A DNA stretch of 42,233 nucleotides, from NCBI RefSeq assembly GCF_900115115.1, contig NZ_FOVI01000024.1:1-42233 (forward strand). The letters run 5' to 3'. The DNA comes from Paenimyroides ummariense. Its GTDB lineage: Bacteria; Bacteroidota; Bacteroidia; Flavobacteriales; Flavobacteriaceae. The number at the start of each line of letters is the position of its first letter. Within the stretch, counting starts at the first letter, position 1. The notes under the pieces were generated by a model. The model saw nothing but the letters and a program-made list of their open reading frames with translations. It searched no databases and had not been told where the DNA came from. The position numbers and the translations under genes are program-made. Shown here piece after piece: positions 35,239 to 42,233 of this stretch.

Positions 35239-35297
35239 ATCTCAATCAGTTTTAATGGTGCCTGATTGGGATGTGATACATTTTTTTTATTACTTTG
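35239..35297 (+). promoter_or_regulatory. Candidate promoter and operator for the TPR-LuxR gene
   Basis: A TTG at 35266 and TACTTTG at 35291-35297 match the Bacteroidota promoter pattern (TTTG, about 20 bases, TAnnTTTG) apart from one missing base. An 11-base inverted repeat, ATCTCAATCAG (35239-35249) with CTGATTGGGAT (35262-35272), overlaps the upstream box and could bind a regulator, perhaps the product of the gene itself. Confidence 0.4.
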
Positions 35298-35321
35298 TAG
35301 GAGTATGTATATAGAAATTGT

Positions 35322-37124
35322 ATGAGATTTAAATATATTTTATATTCAATATTTGCTCTTCTGGTATGTGCAAGGCTTAGTGCTCAGCACATCAATTCCA
35401 ATACCCAAAAAATTTTGGATAAACTGGACAATCTTCAATTGCACAACCAGCAAAAAGAAGCCATTAAGATTTTGGATGCCAGCATTAAGTCCACTACTTC
35501 ACCCGCTGATTTAGCTTATCTCTATGCTTACCAAAGTAGCATATATACTTCGATGGACAGTCTTCTACTTTCTAAAAGACTCATTGATTTAAGCTTGGAA
35601 AATGCAGAGAAGTCGAAGAAAAAAACATCTTTAGCCGTGGCGTACAGAGCTAAAGCATTCCTGAATAATGCACTTAATCTGCCGGATGCAGTTGTAAAGG
35701 ATGCTCTTTACGGACTAAAACAGTTGGAAGACAATGAGGACGACCTTTCTACCAAATACCATCTGAATTATTTGCTGTATGGTGCTTACAGCAAATGGGA
35801 CAACAGCGAAAAGATGAAACATTATATACATCAGGCTCGATACTGTGCTATCAAAGCAAACAACATCAACTTACAGACGAATGTAAACAACGGTATTTCA
35901 AGTATGTACCTGACAAGGTACAAAAAAAGTAAAGAGCGAAACCTTTTAGACAGCAGTTATCATTATTTGAATAAGTCTTTTGCTTTATTGGAAAAGCAGC
36001 CGGATAAACTAAGTGTTAATACATACGTGATTACGTGTATTAATTTGGCAAATTATTACTTAGATCATTCCGTTGAATCTTTGGAATATAGAGAGCAAAA
36101 AGCATTTGAATACCTTAAACTAGCAGAACAAAAACTGGATAATAATGAAATTTTTGCTGATAAATGGGGTAATATATTTGGCATTAAAAGTGGATTTGCA
36201 AAACAAAAAGAAGATTGGGGGCTTGCCAAACAATATCTTTTGCAGGGACTTAACAGATTAATGAGTGCCAGCGGAAACCATTTTAGGTTAGAATATGCCA
36301 TCAATCGTGATTTAGCAGATATTGCTCTCAAAAAACAAGATTATAAATCAGCATTAACTTATCAGCAACGGGCAGAAGATTTATTAAAAAAATCGTTCAA
36401 CGAACAACAACTTTTCAATGCACAGAAATTAGAGGTGCAGTATGAAACCGAAAAAAAAGACCGTGAACTAGAACTTTTGACCGAACGAGAAAATTTCAGG
36501 AAGCGGCAAAATTATCTCTACGGGGGAATTGCGATTGCGCTGTTATTCGGACTCCTGTTTATGTTCGTATCTTACCATTTCCGCCTGCGATATTCCATAG
36601 AACGTGAAAAAAAATTGGCTCAGGAAAAAGAAGATCAGGCACAGCAGGCTACTATGCAGCTTAAGTTGGAAAAAGAAGAACAAGCGAGATTGAAAGCCGA
36701 ACAGGAATTACTGGATTTAAGGCGGCAGCAATTGGAAAAAGAAGCCTTGACAAATTCCCTGATAATTGACAGAAAAAACGACACGCTTAAACAGATTCAG
36801 GATAAAATAAATAACGGTGAAGCAAATCATATCCAGAAACTCATTAAGGAAGAAATGCTCCTACAGACAGATTATGAAGACATCAAAATGCAGATACAGG
36901 AGCTACATCCTGATTTCTTTAGCCGATTGAATGAGAAAGCAATTCAGAAATTAACACCACTTGATCTGAAATACTGCACCTATCTCTACCTGAAAATGAG
37001 CACCAAGCAAATTGCTCAGGCTTTGCACGTAGAACCACAAAGTGTCCGTATGTTTAAATACCGTCTGAAACAGAAGTTTGGATTAGGGAAAGAGGATGAT
37101 TTGGGGGATTTTTTGGAGAGGTAA
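35322..37124 (+). CDS. TPR sensor-regulator with LuxR-type HTH
   Basis: A 600-residue protein: signal peptide or first helix (ILYSIFALLVCARLSAQ), a TPR array over residues 25-390, one membrane helix (LYGGIAIALLFGLLFMFVSYHF, about residues 397-418), a coiled coil rich in Glu/Lys/Gln (420-500), and a C-terminal LuxR-type HTH (LTPLDLKYCTYLYLKMSTKQIAQALHVEPQSVRMFKYRLKQKF). This is the one-component design seen in many Bacteroidota, with outside TPRs sensing and a cytoplasmic HTH binding DNA. It is divergent from the DUF4870-TPM operon, a likely target. Confidence 0.88.
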   Translation: MRFKYILYSIFALLVCARLSAQHINSNTQKILDKLDNLQLHNQQKEAIKILDASIKSTTSPADLAYLYAYQSSIYTSMDSLLLSKRLIDLSLENAEKSKKKTSLAVAYRAKAFLNNALNLPDAVVKDALYGLKQLEDNEDDLSTKYHLNYLLYGAYSKWDNSEKMKHYIHQARYCAIKANNINLQTNVNNGISSMYLTRYKKSKERNLLDSSYHYLNKSFALLEKQPDKLSVNTYVITCINLANYYLDHSVESLEYREQKAFEYLKLAEQKLDNNEIFADKWGNIFGIKSGFAKQKEDWGLAKQYLLQGLNRLMSASGNHFRLEYAINRDLADIALKKQDYKSALTYQQRAEDLLKKSFNEQQLFNAQKLEVQYETEKKDRELELLTERENFRKRQNYLYGGIAIALLFGLLFMFVSYHFRLRYSIEREKKLAQEKEDQAQQATMQLKLEKEEQARLKAEQELLDLRRQQLEKEALTNSLIIDRKNDTLKQIQDKINNGEANHIQKLIKEEMLLQTDYEDIKMQIQELHPDFFSRLNEKAIQKLTPLDLKYCTYLYLKMSTKQIAQALHVEPQSVRMFKYRLKQKFGLGKEDDLGDFLER

Positions 37125-37171
37125 ACTTCTGTTATTTAATTTAGTTTTGCAACTTGATGCTATTTAAAATT

Positions 37172-37265
37172 GTGAAAATAATTAAATGAGAAAGTTGGAA
37201 AGGATATGCAAAAGGTATCGCACAAATTTAAAAGTATGGAGCGGTCTTTTGTTTTGCATCTATGA
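37172..37265 (+). pseudogene. 3' end of a second tyrosine recombinase gene
   Basis: The frame NEKVGKDMQKVSHKFKSMER to a TGA at 37263-37265 matches the last 27 codons of the integrase at 31089-31169 (62 of 81 bases identical). Upstream the reading frame is broken by a one-base shift (GTGAAAATAATTAAATGAG) and then similarity stops near 37172. It is a scar of another integrated element in the same orientation. Confidence 0.75.
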
Positions 37266-38014
37266 AAACTACAAAGCGACTCAAAAAATCAATGTTATAA
37301 GCATTGGCTTTTTTATAATTTAGTAGTTGAAAAATATTTACAAATTCTTAAGAAGAAAAAACACATAAAATGTCCAAAACTGAGACATCTAAATGTCTGG
37401 AGTTGCTAACTTTGTTAAGACACAATTCTAGTGCTCTTTATCTTTAAGAGTATGAAAAGAAATACGAAGAATTGTCAAAATCAAAAAACATAATAATCAA
37501 CTCACACGAATCTAAAGCGATATTAAAGCTTTAAGCGAGACTCAAAACAGTGCAGCTGTCGTTAAGACACATCGGTAGGTCGGTGAGCTTGTAGTCACTG
37601 AGTTTGCCGAAGTGTCGAACCGCGATGGGCTAGACAACAAACAAGATTTTGACCGCTAAAAACTTGACCGCAAAAAAAAGACTTTTGGTTCTTTTAGTCA
37701 TAAAAGAACAGAAATCCGGAATATATATCTTAGTGCAATGGAGATCACAAAGCCAGATATCCCTATCACAAATAATCAATTCAACGTTCAACACATCACC
37801 GACTCAACAATTACCTAATTCCCAATTACCTAATTTCACCATTCCCCCGTCACTGAGCCCGTGGTTGCTGAGTTTATCGAAACATCGAAGTATGGTTGTT
37901 TGCACGGGTTGATTTTAATTGGTCAAATTTATATAGATGTTATCAAGTTTTTTTAAGATAATGAAAAGAAGCCGCCTCACAACGTAGGCGGTTTCTTCTT
38001 TGTTTTCTTAAGTT
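37266..38014. other. Gene-free stretch with dispersed repeats
   Basis: No coding gene is visible in these 750 bases. Copies of a REP-like motif (form TCACTGAG-y-TTGCCGAAG) occur at about 37590-37620 and 37850-37890, and again at 39627-39680. A 13-base tandem (CAATTACCTAATT) lies at 37808 and 37823. A weak hairpin with a T run at about 37288-37315 may end the integrase stub's transcript. A possible 87-residue frame at 37649 is low-complexity and not supported. Confidence 0.5.
37966..37997. terminator. Hairpin terminator for the YCII gene
   Basis: A 12-base stem (AAGAAGCCGCCT with AGGCGGTTTCTT, one G-T pair) around an 8-base loop lies just beyond the minus-strand YCII stop, with T-rich sequence on the minus strand. 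Confidence 0.75.
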
Positions 38015-38359
38015 TTAATCCCTTTTTAAAACTTCTCTAACTTCAATGCTTCCGCCTGCTTGATGAAAGATCGGATTAGCTTTTGCGGTTTCTACTGCTT
38101 CATCAATAGTTTCGGCCTTTACCACAACATAACCGCTAACAAATTCTTTATTTTCGGCATAAACTCCGTCTGTAACTTCCTTGTCGGAATGTATGATTTT
38201 TGCACTTCCTGCAAATGGCAATACAGTGTTGCCTTTGTCCACCAGTTTGCCTTGTGAAGCAATTTCTGTTAACCAATACATACGTTCCTGCATTTGTTCA
38301 GGTGTTGGTCTGAAATCGGAAATGTCTTTTAATCTAAAGATCAATACAAATTCTTTCAT
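38015..38359 (-). CDS. YCII-family (DGPF-type) protein
   Basis: A 114-residue YCII-related protein (KEFVLIFRLKD start, SAKIIHSDKEVTDGVYAENKEFVSGYVVVKAETIDEAVE, PIFHQAGGSIEVREV). These small ferredoxin-like proteins are often encoded beside ECF sigma factors and may be stress-related enzymes or binding proteins. It lies 72 bases after the ECF41-type sigma gene on the same strand, so it is the likely target or partner of that sigma factor. Confidence 0.85.
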   Translation of the reverse strand: MKEFVLIFRLKDISDFRPTPEQMQERMYWLTEIASQGKLVDKGNTVLPFAGSAKIIHSDKEVTDGVYAENKEFVSGYVVVKAETIDEAVETAKANPIFHQAGGSIEVREVLKRD

Positions 38360-38431
38360 GTCTGTAAAATTTATTTATTGCTTGTAAGACAATTTCAAGT
38401 TGCGGAACGTGACAGAAAAGTATATAAGTTT

Positions 38432-39268
38432 TTAAATTTTCATCAGTTTGTCGGGGTCAACTACAGAAAAAATACTTGTAATTTTCCCTTCTGCGTTTAG
38501 CTCAAATATTTGGCAGTTTATCAAAGTTGTACCTTTGTAAAACAGTAATGCAGACTGATGGTTAACTTCTTCTATTTTAATTTCAAGGTCTTTTTGATTA
38601 TTTTCATAAACGTAGGTCATCAGTTTAATTGTATTCTCAATTCCCGAAGTCAGTTCAGCAATAGCCTGTAATTTATTTCCTGCATCTGCCAAAACCTGCA
38701 CTTCATCAGACAGCATTTGCTCCAATGTTTTAACATCGCCTTTACGGATTGCGCACACATATTTTTCGATATATTTCCGGTCTTTTGCGGACGAACTTGT
38801 GATTTCTGGTTTCCGTAACTTCAGTTTCTTCTTTGCTCTTGTGAGTATTTGTCGTGAATTTTCTGTCGAAATTTCTAATATTTCAGCAATCTCAACGTGT
38901 TCGTAATCAAATGCTTCTTTCAGCAGAAATACTGCCCTTTCTTTTGTGTTCAAAGTATCAAGTAAAACAAGTATTGAATAATTGAGTATCTCGTCTAGTT
39001 CAATCGTACTTTCGCTTTGATTGGTAACTATTGGTTCAGGCAATCTTATTTTTTGCTGCCTTTCTCTGTCATTTTTCTTTTTTAGGTTTATGGCTTGGTT
39101 GATGACCGATTTTATCAGATACGCATTTGGATTAGAAATTGAACTGACCTCTTTTTCGTTGAATTTTATCAGGACCTCCTGAATTACGTCCTGACAATCG
39201 TCTATATTTCCCAAGATGTTATAAGCATAAGGAAATAGTTTTTTTCTCAATATGTTTAAATCGTTCAT
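38432..39268 (-). CDS. ECF41-type RNA polymerase sigma factor
   Basis: From ATG 39268, 278 residues (a start at 39298 adds 10). Region sigma-2 (LFPYAYNILGNIDDCQDVIQEVLIKF) and sigma-4 (LLDTLNTKERAVFLLKEAFDYEHVEIAEIL) are clear. The linker LPEP and the C-terminal SnoaL-like domain with VLADAGNKLQ and VVDPDKL match the ECF41/SigJ hallmark motifs (WLPEP, DGGGR-like, NPDKL). In this group the C-terminal extension controls activity without a separate anti-sigma factor. It is most likely autoregulated together with the YCII gene. Confidence 0.87.
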   Translation of the reverse strand: MNDLNILRKKLFPYAYNILGNIDDCQDVIQEVLIKFNEKEVSSISNPNAYLIKSVINQAINLKKKNDRERQQKIRLPEPIVTNQSESTIELDEILNYSILVLLDTLNTKERAVFLLKEAFDYEHVEIAEILEISTENSRQILTRAKKKLKLRKPEITSSSAKDRKYIEKYVCAIRKGDVKTLEQMLSDEVQVLADAGNKLQAIAELTSGIENTIKLMTYVYENNQKDLEIKIEEVNHQSALLFYKGTTLINCQIFELNAEGKITSIFSVVDPDKLMKI

Positions 39269-39298
39269 TGTTTGATTTTTAGAGTTAAACAATTTCAA

Positions 39299-39873
39299 AG
39301 ATAGGAATGTGACAAGTTTCAGGAAAATCTTTCAACTGCATCGTAGTTCCGTTTTGGTTTAAGTGGGAAGAAGCCGAACGCAAGGTAAAGCAAAGGCGCT
39401 ATGGTTTTTATCTAATTGCATCCCGCCCTACCAATGCATATCGGCTTTTAATACCGTCTCGCGCTACTCAGGTAACATAATCGTTTAAACTGTTTACTTC
39501 TTCAATAAACGTTTTTATTGTTTCAAGATGCTGAAGATAGTATGGATGCTCATATTTTTTCTTTGCTGATCGATGCCGAATCACAACAATAGCAATTAGA
39601 AGGATGCAAAGGAGTAGGAGGGCGGAGGTTGCTGAGTTAGTCGAAGAGTCGAAGTATGGTCACTGAGCTCGCCGAAGCATCAAAATATCGCCCTGCAAAT
39701 GCCTGTCTAACTTGTATACCGTCTAGCACTAAATCAGGTTGTATATACCAAAACTGTAATTTTTGTTTTTATTTTTCTGATTTTTAATTAATTAACATAC
39801 TGTTGTGATTGTTACATTAATATAGCCCTACATTTACATATATAACAATTATGTTGTATTAAATATTTTAATT
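39299..39873. other. Gene-poor stretch with repeats and a gene fragment
   Basis: No intact gene. The minus strand from about 39635 to 39474 reads ILLIAIVVIRHRSAKKKYEH and on to NSLNDYVT-stop, a start-less C-terminal fragment with one membrane helix. An imperfect direct repeat of about 50 bases lies at 39424-39473 and 39689-39739 (core ATACCGTCT-x-GC-x-CTA). REP-like copies sit at 39627-39680. Confidence 0.45.
39808..39835 (+). promoter_or_regulatory. Candidate promoter of the CsbD gene
   Basis: ATTG, 17 bases, then TACATTTA approximates the Bacteroidota promoter form (TTTG, about 19 bases, TAnnTTTG). It lies about 40 bases before the CsbD start. The match is imperfect. Confidence 0.35.
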
Positions 39874-40077
39874 ATGGAAAATACTCCAAAACAAGGTTTC
39901 AAAATTACAAATTGGGATGAATCGTCAAAAAAGTTAAAAGAACAATTTTCACAATTGACAGACGCTGACTTAAAATTTGAACCCGGTAAGGAAGATGAGT
40001 TATTAAACCGTATTGAAAAACGTATTAATAAAAGAAGGTCAGAGGTTATTGACATGATTAACAAACATCAGAAATAG
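39874..40077 (+). CDS. CsbD-family stress protein
   Basis: A 67-residue protein with the CsbD pattern: WDESSKKLKEQFSQLTDADLKFEPGKEDELLNRIEKRI. CsbD-like proteins are small, highly charged, helical and induced by general stress; their mechanism is unknown. It stands alone with its own likely promoter and a strong terminator 30 bases after the stop. Confidence 0.88.
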   Translation: MENTPKQGFKITNWDESSKKLKEQFSQLTDADLKFEPGKEDELLNRIEKRINKRRSEVIDMINKHQK

Positions 40078-40106
40078 TTTGTTAAAAGTCAAACAAATAT
40101 TGGAAT

Positions 40107-40136
40107 AAAAAAAGCGGGTAATCACCCGCTTTTTTT
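40107..40136. terminator. Strong rho-independent terminator
   Basis: A perfect 13-base stem (AAAAAAAGCGGGT with its complement) around loop AATC, ending in seven T. It ends the CsbD transcript and works in both directions. Confidence 0.92.
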
Positions 40137-40173
40137 AATGATATAATAGAATTAATACTTTAAAACATATTTT

Positions 40174-40545
40174 ATGCAAAACGATATAACTTTAAAAGAA
40201 TTGAAACAAAAAACTAAAGAGCAGGTTTTTGAATATATTAATGAAAAACTGAGCTTTGAAGAAATTATATTAAATAGTTTGCGCTATTCTGAAGATTTTA
40301 AAAAAAATCAACACTATAGGTTCGATATGACCGGGTTGGGAAATACGGAACATCATAATAAATCAATATTGGATAAATTTACAGATTTGGGCTTATTTGA
40401 AAAATTCGATATGTTACTGGTAAGGTTTTATAACCGGTCAGGCGAGTTAAAATATGTCTATAACGATAAGAATGAGGTTCATGTTGATGATATAAGTGGA
40501 ATGGGTACAAGGGAAATAATTTACAAAATACTGCAAAAATTATAG
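40174..40545 (+). CDS. Hypothetical soluble protein
   Basis: A 123-residue charged protein with helical N-terminal half (KELKQKTKEQVFEYINEKLSFEEIILNSLRYS) and a mixed second half (FDMTGLGNTEHHNKSILDKF). No signal peptide, membrane helix or known family was recognised. It begins 38 bases after the CsbD terminator and ends three bases before an IS-like terminal sequence. Confidence 0.55.
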   Translation: MQNDITLKELKQKTKEQVFEYINEKLSFEEIILNSLRYSEDFKKNQHYRFDMTGLGNTEHHNKSILDKFTDLGLFEKFDMLLVRFYNRSGELKYVYNDKNEVHVDDISGMGTREIIYKILQKL

Positions 40546-40547
40546 TT

Positions 40548-40693
40548 TGTAAATCGTCAGCAAAAGGTAGACATTTTGTAAGAAAAACTAAAGGAGTGTT
40601 TTCATAAAAAATGTAACTTTAATTATGGCAACACCAAAAAAGAAATCAGCAGAGAGTTTTGTAAAAGACATCCGTAAAAACTTGCAACCTCTT
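40548..40693 (+). mobile_element. Truncated 5' end of an IS3-like element
   Basis: A terminus-like TGTAAATCGTCAG...TAGACA at 40548 resembles the end of the IS at 41240 (TGTACGTCTTCA...TAGACA). From ATG 40625 it encodes MATPKKKSAESFVKDIRKN, which I recall as the start of the OrfA protein of IS3-like elements of this class (ESFVKDIRRxTRR). After residue 19 the match stops (LQPLFYK-stop), exactly at the 14-base ACTTGCAACCTCTT shared with 29595. Confidence 0.55.
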
Positions 40694-40825
40694 TTTTATA
40701 AGTAAACTTCAATTTAAGCAAGGGGCAAGTAAATTTTTTTTTTATTTACATTATAAAAAAATAAATAAAATGTTATTTTATAGATGCCTGCAAGTACTCG
40801 TTATAAGCTAATAGGTACTGGTGCC

Positions 40826-41104
40826 TTAACTAATTTGGCACTTTATCTCTAAACGTTTCTGCAGCTCCTGAATTTGTATCAGAAATTTCTTGATGTTCCG
40901 AAGCTGAAAAGTTAAAGATTCTTTTTTCTGTACTTGAATATTTTCAGCAGCTTTAAGACTTAAAAGATACGAAATATATAAAAGTTCTGTAAGTTGCTGA
41001 AGTTCTTCTAAACCGCTATCCTTACCGTCTGCTTCTGTATTCATATTATCATTGTTGATATTGTTATTATTGCTACTTTTAGAAGATCTAAAAACACTAT
41101 ACAA
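40826..41104 (-). CDS. Small coiled-coil protein of unknown function
   Basis: The frame allows a TTG start at 41104 (92 residues) or an ATG at 41044 (72 residues, beginning MNTEADGKDSGLEELQQL); the later start avoids an Asn-rich stretch of low complexity. The rest is helical and Lys/Gln-rich (LTFQLRNIKKFLIQIQELQKRL), suggesting a coiled coil. It sits between the IS scar and the IS3-like element. No family recognised; it may be a remnant. Confidence 0.4.
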   Translation of the reverse strand: MYSVFRSSKSSNNNNINNDNMNTEADGKDSGLEELQQLTELLYISYLLSLKAAENIQVQKKESLTFQLRNIKKFLIQIQELQKRLEIKCQIS

Positions 41105-41239
41105 GGTAGTGATAATTAATGGTTAACAGTGATAAATTAATTTTAAATTTGGTTTGATTGTAATATCTGAAGAATTATCTTTTAATAGTATCAGTAAGAT
41201 TCTAAGCGATAGTGAAATAACGTGATATCTCTCATTACC

Positions 41240-42233
41240 TGTACGTCTTCAAAGTAAATTAGACAGTTAAAGATAGAAACTAATTTAGTGTTTAGTTTAT
41301 AAATTTATTAATTTTTGTTGGTTGTACAATTGTCTTCTTTTCTGAATTGTGCTGTTTTTTATTTCATTTCTTTTTTCTAATATTTTATCAGATCTTCCAT
41401 GATATACATCTGCGGGAGTCAGATTTTCTAAAGATTCGTGATACCTGTTGTTATTGTAATGATTAACAAAATCACTTAAAGCATCGATTAATTCTTCCGG
41501 ATGATAAAAATGATTGAGTTTTACCACATTTTTCATTGTTCTGTGATAGCGTTCAATTTTACCTTGGGTCTGCGGATGCATGGGTTTTCCGTGAACCTGT
41601 TTCATACCCAGATCTTCTTTCAGATATTTTTTTAGATCGTTAGATACGTAACAAGGTCCGTTGTCTGATAAGAGTTTTGGTTTTCGCTTTGTCTTTAAAC
41701 GTGCTTTTGCAATTGCAGCATCCACGGTTCTTTTTACATCATCAGCCTTCATTGAATCACATAGCTCCCAATGAATAATGTATCTGCTGTAATCATCTAA
41801 AATAGTGCTTAAATAATACCAGCCCCAGCCTATGATTTTAAAATAAGTAAAATCGGTCTGCCACATTTGGTGAACAAATTGGGTTTTATCCTTAAATTCA
41901 TTTGATGCAGCAATTAAAATATGATTTGGCGCTGCAATTAACCCGCGTTGCTTTAGGATGCGGTACACGCTTGACTCTGAAATATAGATACCTTGTTCAT
42001 CGGTGATTTTATATGCCAGTTCACGTGCGGACAATTCTGTATGTTCCAAAGCTAATGCAACTACAAGATTTTTCTGATCTTCCGGTATACTGTTCCATTG
42101 TCTGTTAGTTAGCCTTTTAGTTGGTTTTAAACCTTCATAACCTGCTTTAAGATAATTGTTATACCATTTGTAAAACGTACTTCGTGGTATTCCAAATTCA
42201 TCAAGTGTTCGTTTTACGCCTAACTCGCTACGT
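41240..42233 (-). mobile_element. IS3-like insertion sequence, 3' part
   Basis: From a terminus-like TGTACGTCTTCAAAGTAAATT at 41240 to the right edge. It contains the transposase frame on the minus strand; the other end lies outside the window. Exact ends need the missing half. Confidence 0.65.
41297..42233 (-). CDS. IS3-like transposase, DDE integrase core, 5' end missing
   Basis: The frame is open from the right edge (first codon at 42232) to a stop at 41297, 311 residues. An N-terminal HTH (SELGVKRTLDEFGIPRSTFYKW) is followed by an HTH_21-like segment (SARELAYKITDEQGIYISES) and the rve integrase core with the acidic triad in WQTDFTY, LLSDNGPCY and QGKIERYHRT. A TTG at 42049 is only an internal codon. 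It cuts and joins the IS ends. OrfA probably lies to the right of the window; the fragment at 40625 appears to be from the same kind of element but in opposite orientation. Confidence 0.88.
   Translation of the reverse strand, partial: RSELGVKRTLDEFGIPRSTFYKWYNNYLKAGYEGLKPTKRLTNRQWNSIPEDQKNLVVALALEHTELSARELAYKITDEQGIYISESSVYRILKQRGLIAAPNHILIAASNEFKDKTQFVHQMWQTDFTYFKIIGWGWYYLSTILDDYSRYIIHWELCDSMKADDVKRTVDAAIAKARLKTKRKPKLLSDNGPCYVSNDLKKYLKEDLGMKQVHGKPMHPQTQGKIERYHRTMKNVVKLNHFYHPEELIDALSDFVNHYNNNRYHESLENLTPADVYHGRSDKILEKRNEIKNSTIQKRRQLYNQQKLINL

Noticed and set aside
37560..37640. tRNA-like look of the GC-richer segment with GTCGAAC
   Set aside because: It does not form a cloverleaf and is explained by the REP-like repeat family.
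37800..37840. Short tandem repeat as a CRISPR start
   Set aside because: Only two 13-base copies two bases apart, without spacers or cas genes.
37649..37912. An 87-codon plus-strand frame
   Set aside because: It is low-complexity, built from tandem repeats and REP-like sequence, with no ribosome site.

Overview
The window (about 35% GC by eye) comes from a member of the Bacteroidota. The evidence is a Bacteroides-type conjugation apparatus (DUF4134 TraE, DUF4133 TraF, TraG, ParA-like TraA, DUF3408 TraB, MobA/MobB/MobC), a type IX secretion (T9SS) type A sorting domain, DUF6443-type RHS proteins and CTnDOT-like tyrosine recombinases. Genus cannot be fixed from the sequence; Flavobacteriia or Sphingobacteriia are most likely. 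No rRNA, tRNA or CRISPR array was seen. All homology statements come from recognising motifs, not from searches.

Layout. (1) 1-2391, minus strand: start of the transfer operon segment traE-traF-traG, with traG running off the left edge. (2) 2643-14943, plus strand: a polymorphic toxin island made of a secreted seven-blade propeller protein with a T9SS sorting domain, a 1204-residue YD/RHS-like secreted protein, a 1176-residue DUF6443/RHS protein ending in a toxin tip, its membrane immunity candidate, a displaced second toxin tip carrying a copy of the RHS core end, its lipoprotein immunity candidate, and a tail of AT-rich small membrane proteins, lipoproteins and gene fragments. (3) 15002-17096, minus: a broken small tra-region gene, traD, traB and traA. 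Regions 1 and 3 are the two halves of one minus-strand tra operon that the toxin island separates. (4) 17097-19521: iteron-like repeats, a probable oriT hairpin, mobA and the relaxase mobB. (5) 19626-24217: a membrane-anchored unknown, a GNAT/AraC convergent pair, a dead AAA ATPase remnant, and the coupling protein mobC. (6) 24466-26781: a metal-handling module of a Cys-rich secreted protein, two periplasmic HMA proteins and an outer-membrane barrel. (7) 26937-29480, minus: HTH protein, GNAT, xseB, xseA. (8) 29571-40693: a patchwork beginning with a frameshifted integrase and ending at a 14-bp sequence that also lies just before the integrase. It holds lipoprotein, TPM/DUF4870 membrane genes, a TPR-LuxR regulator, a second integrase stub, REP-like repeats, an ECF41 sigma factor with a YCII partner, a CsbD protein and an IS scar. 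(9) 40826-42233: a small unknown gene and an IS3-like transposase that runs off the right edge.

How it works together. MobA/MobB would nick the oriT and MobC would hand the DNA to the Tra channel. The element carries an antagonism cargo (T9SS-linked RHS toxin with exchangeable tips) and a metal module. The most notable biology is the RHS island: its tip-swapping cassette structure is visible directly as a 121-bp repeat, and it sits inside, and transcribes against, the conjugation operon. Several genes are broken (integrase, DUF4870 gene, small tra gene, AAA ATPase), so this copy of the element may no longer move by itself.
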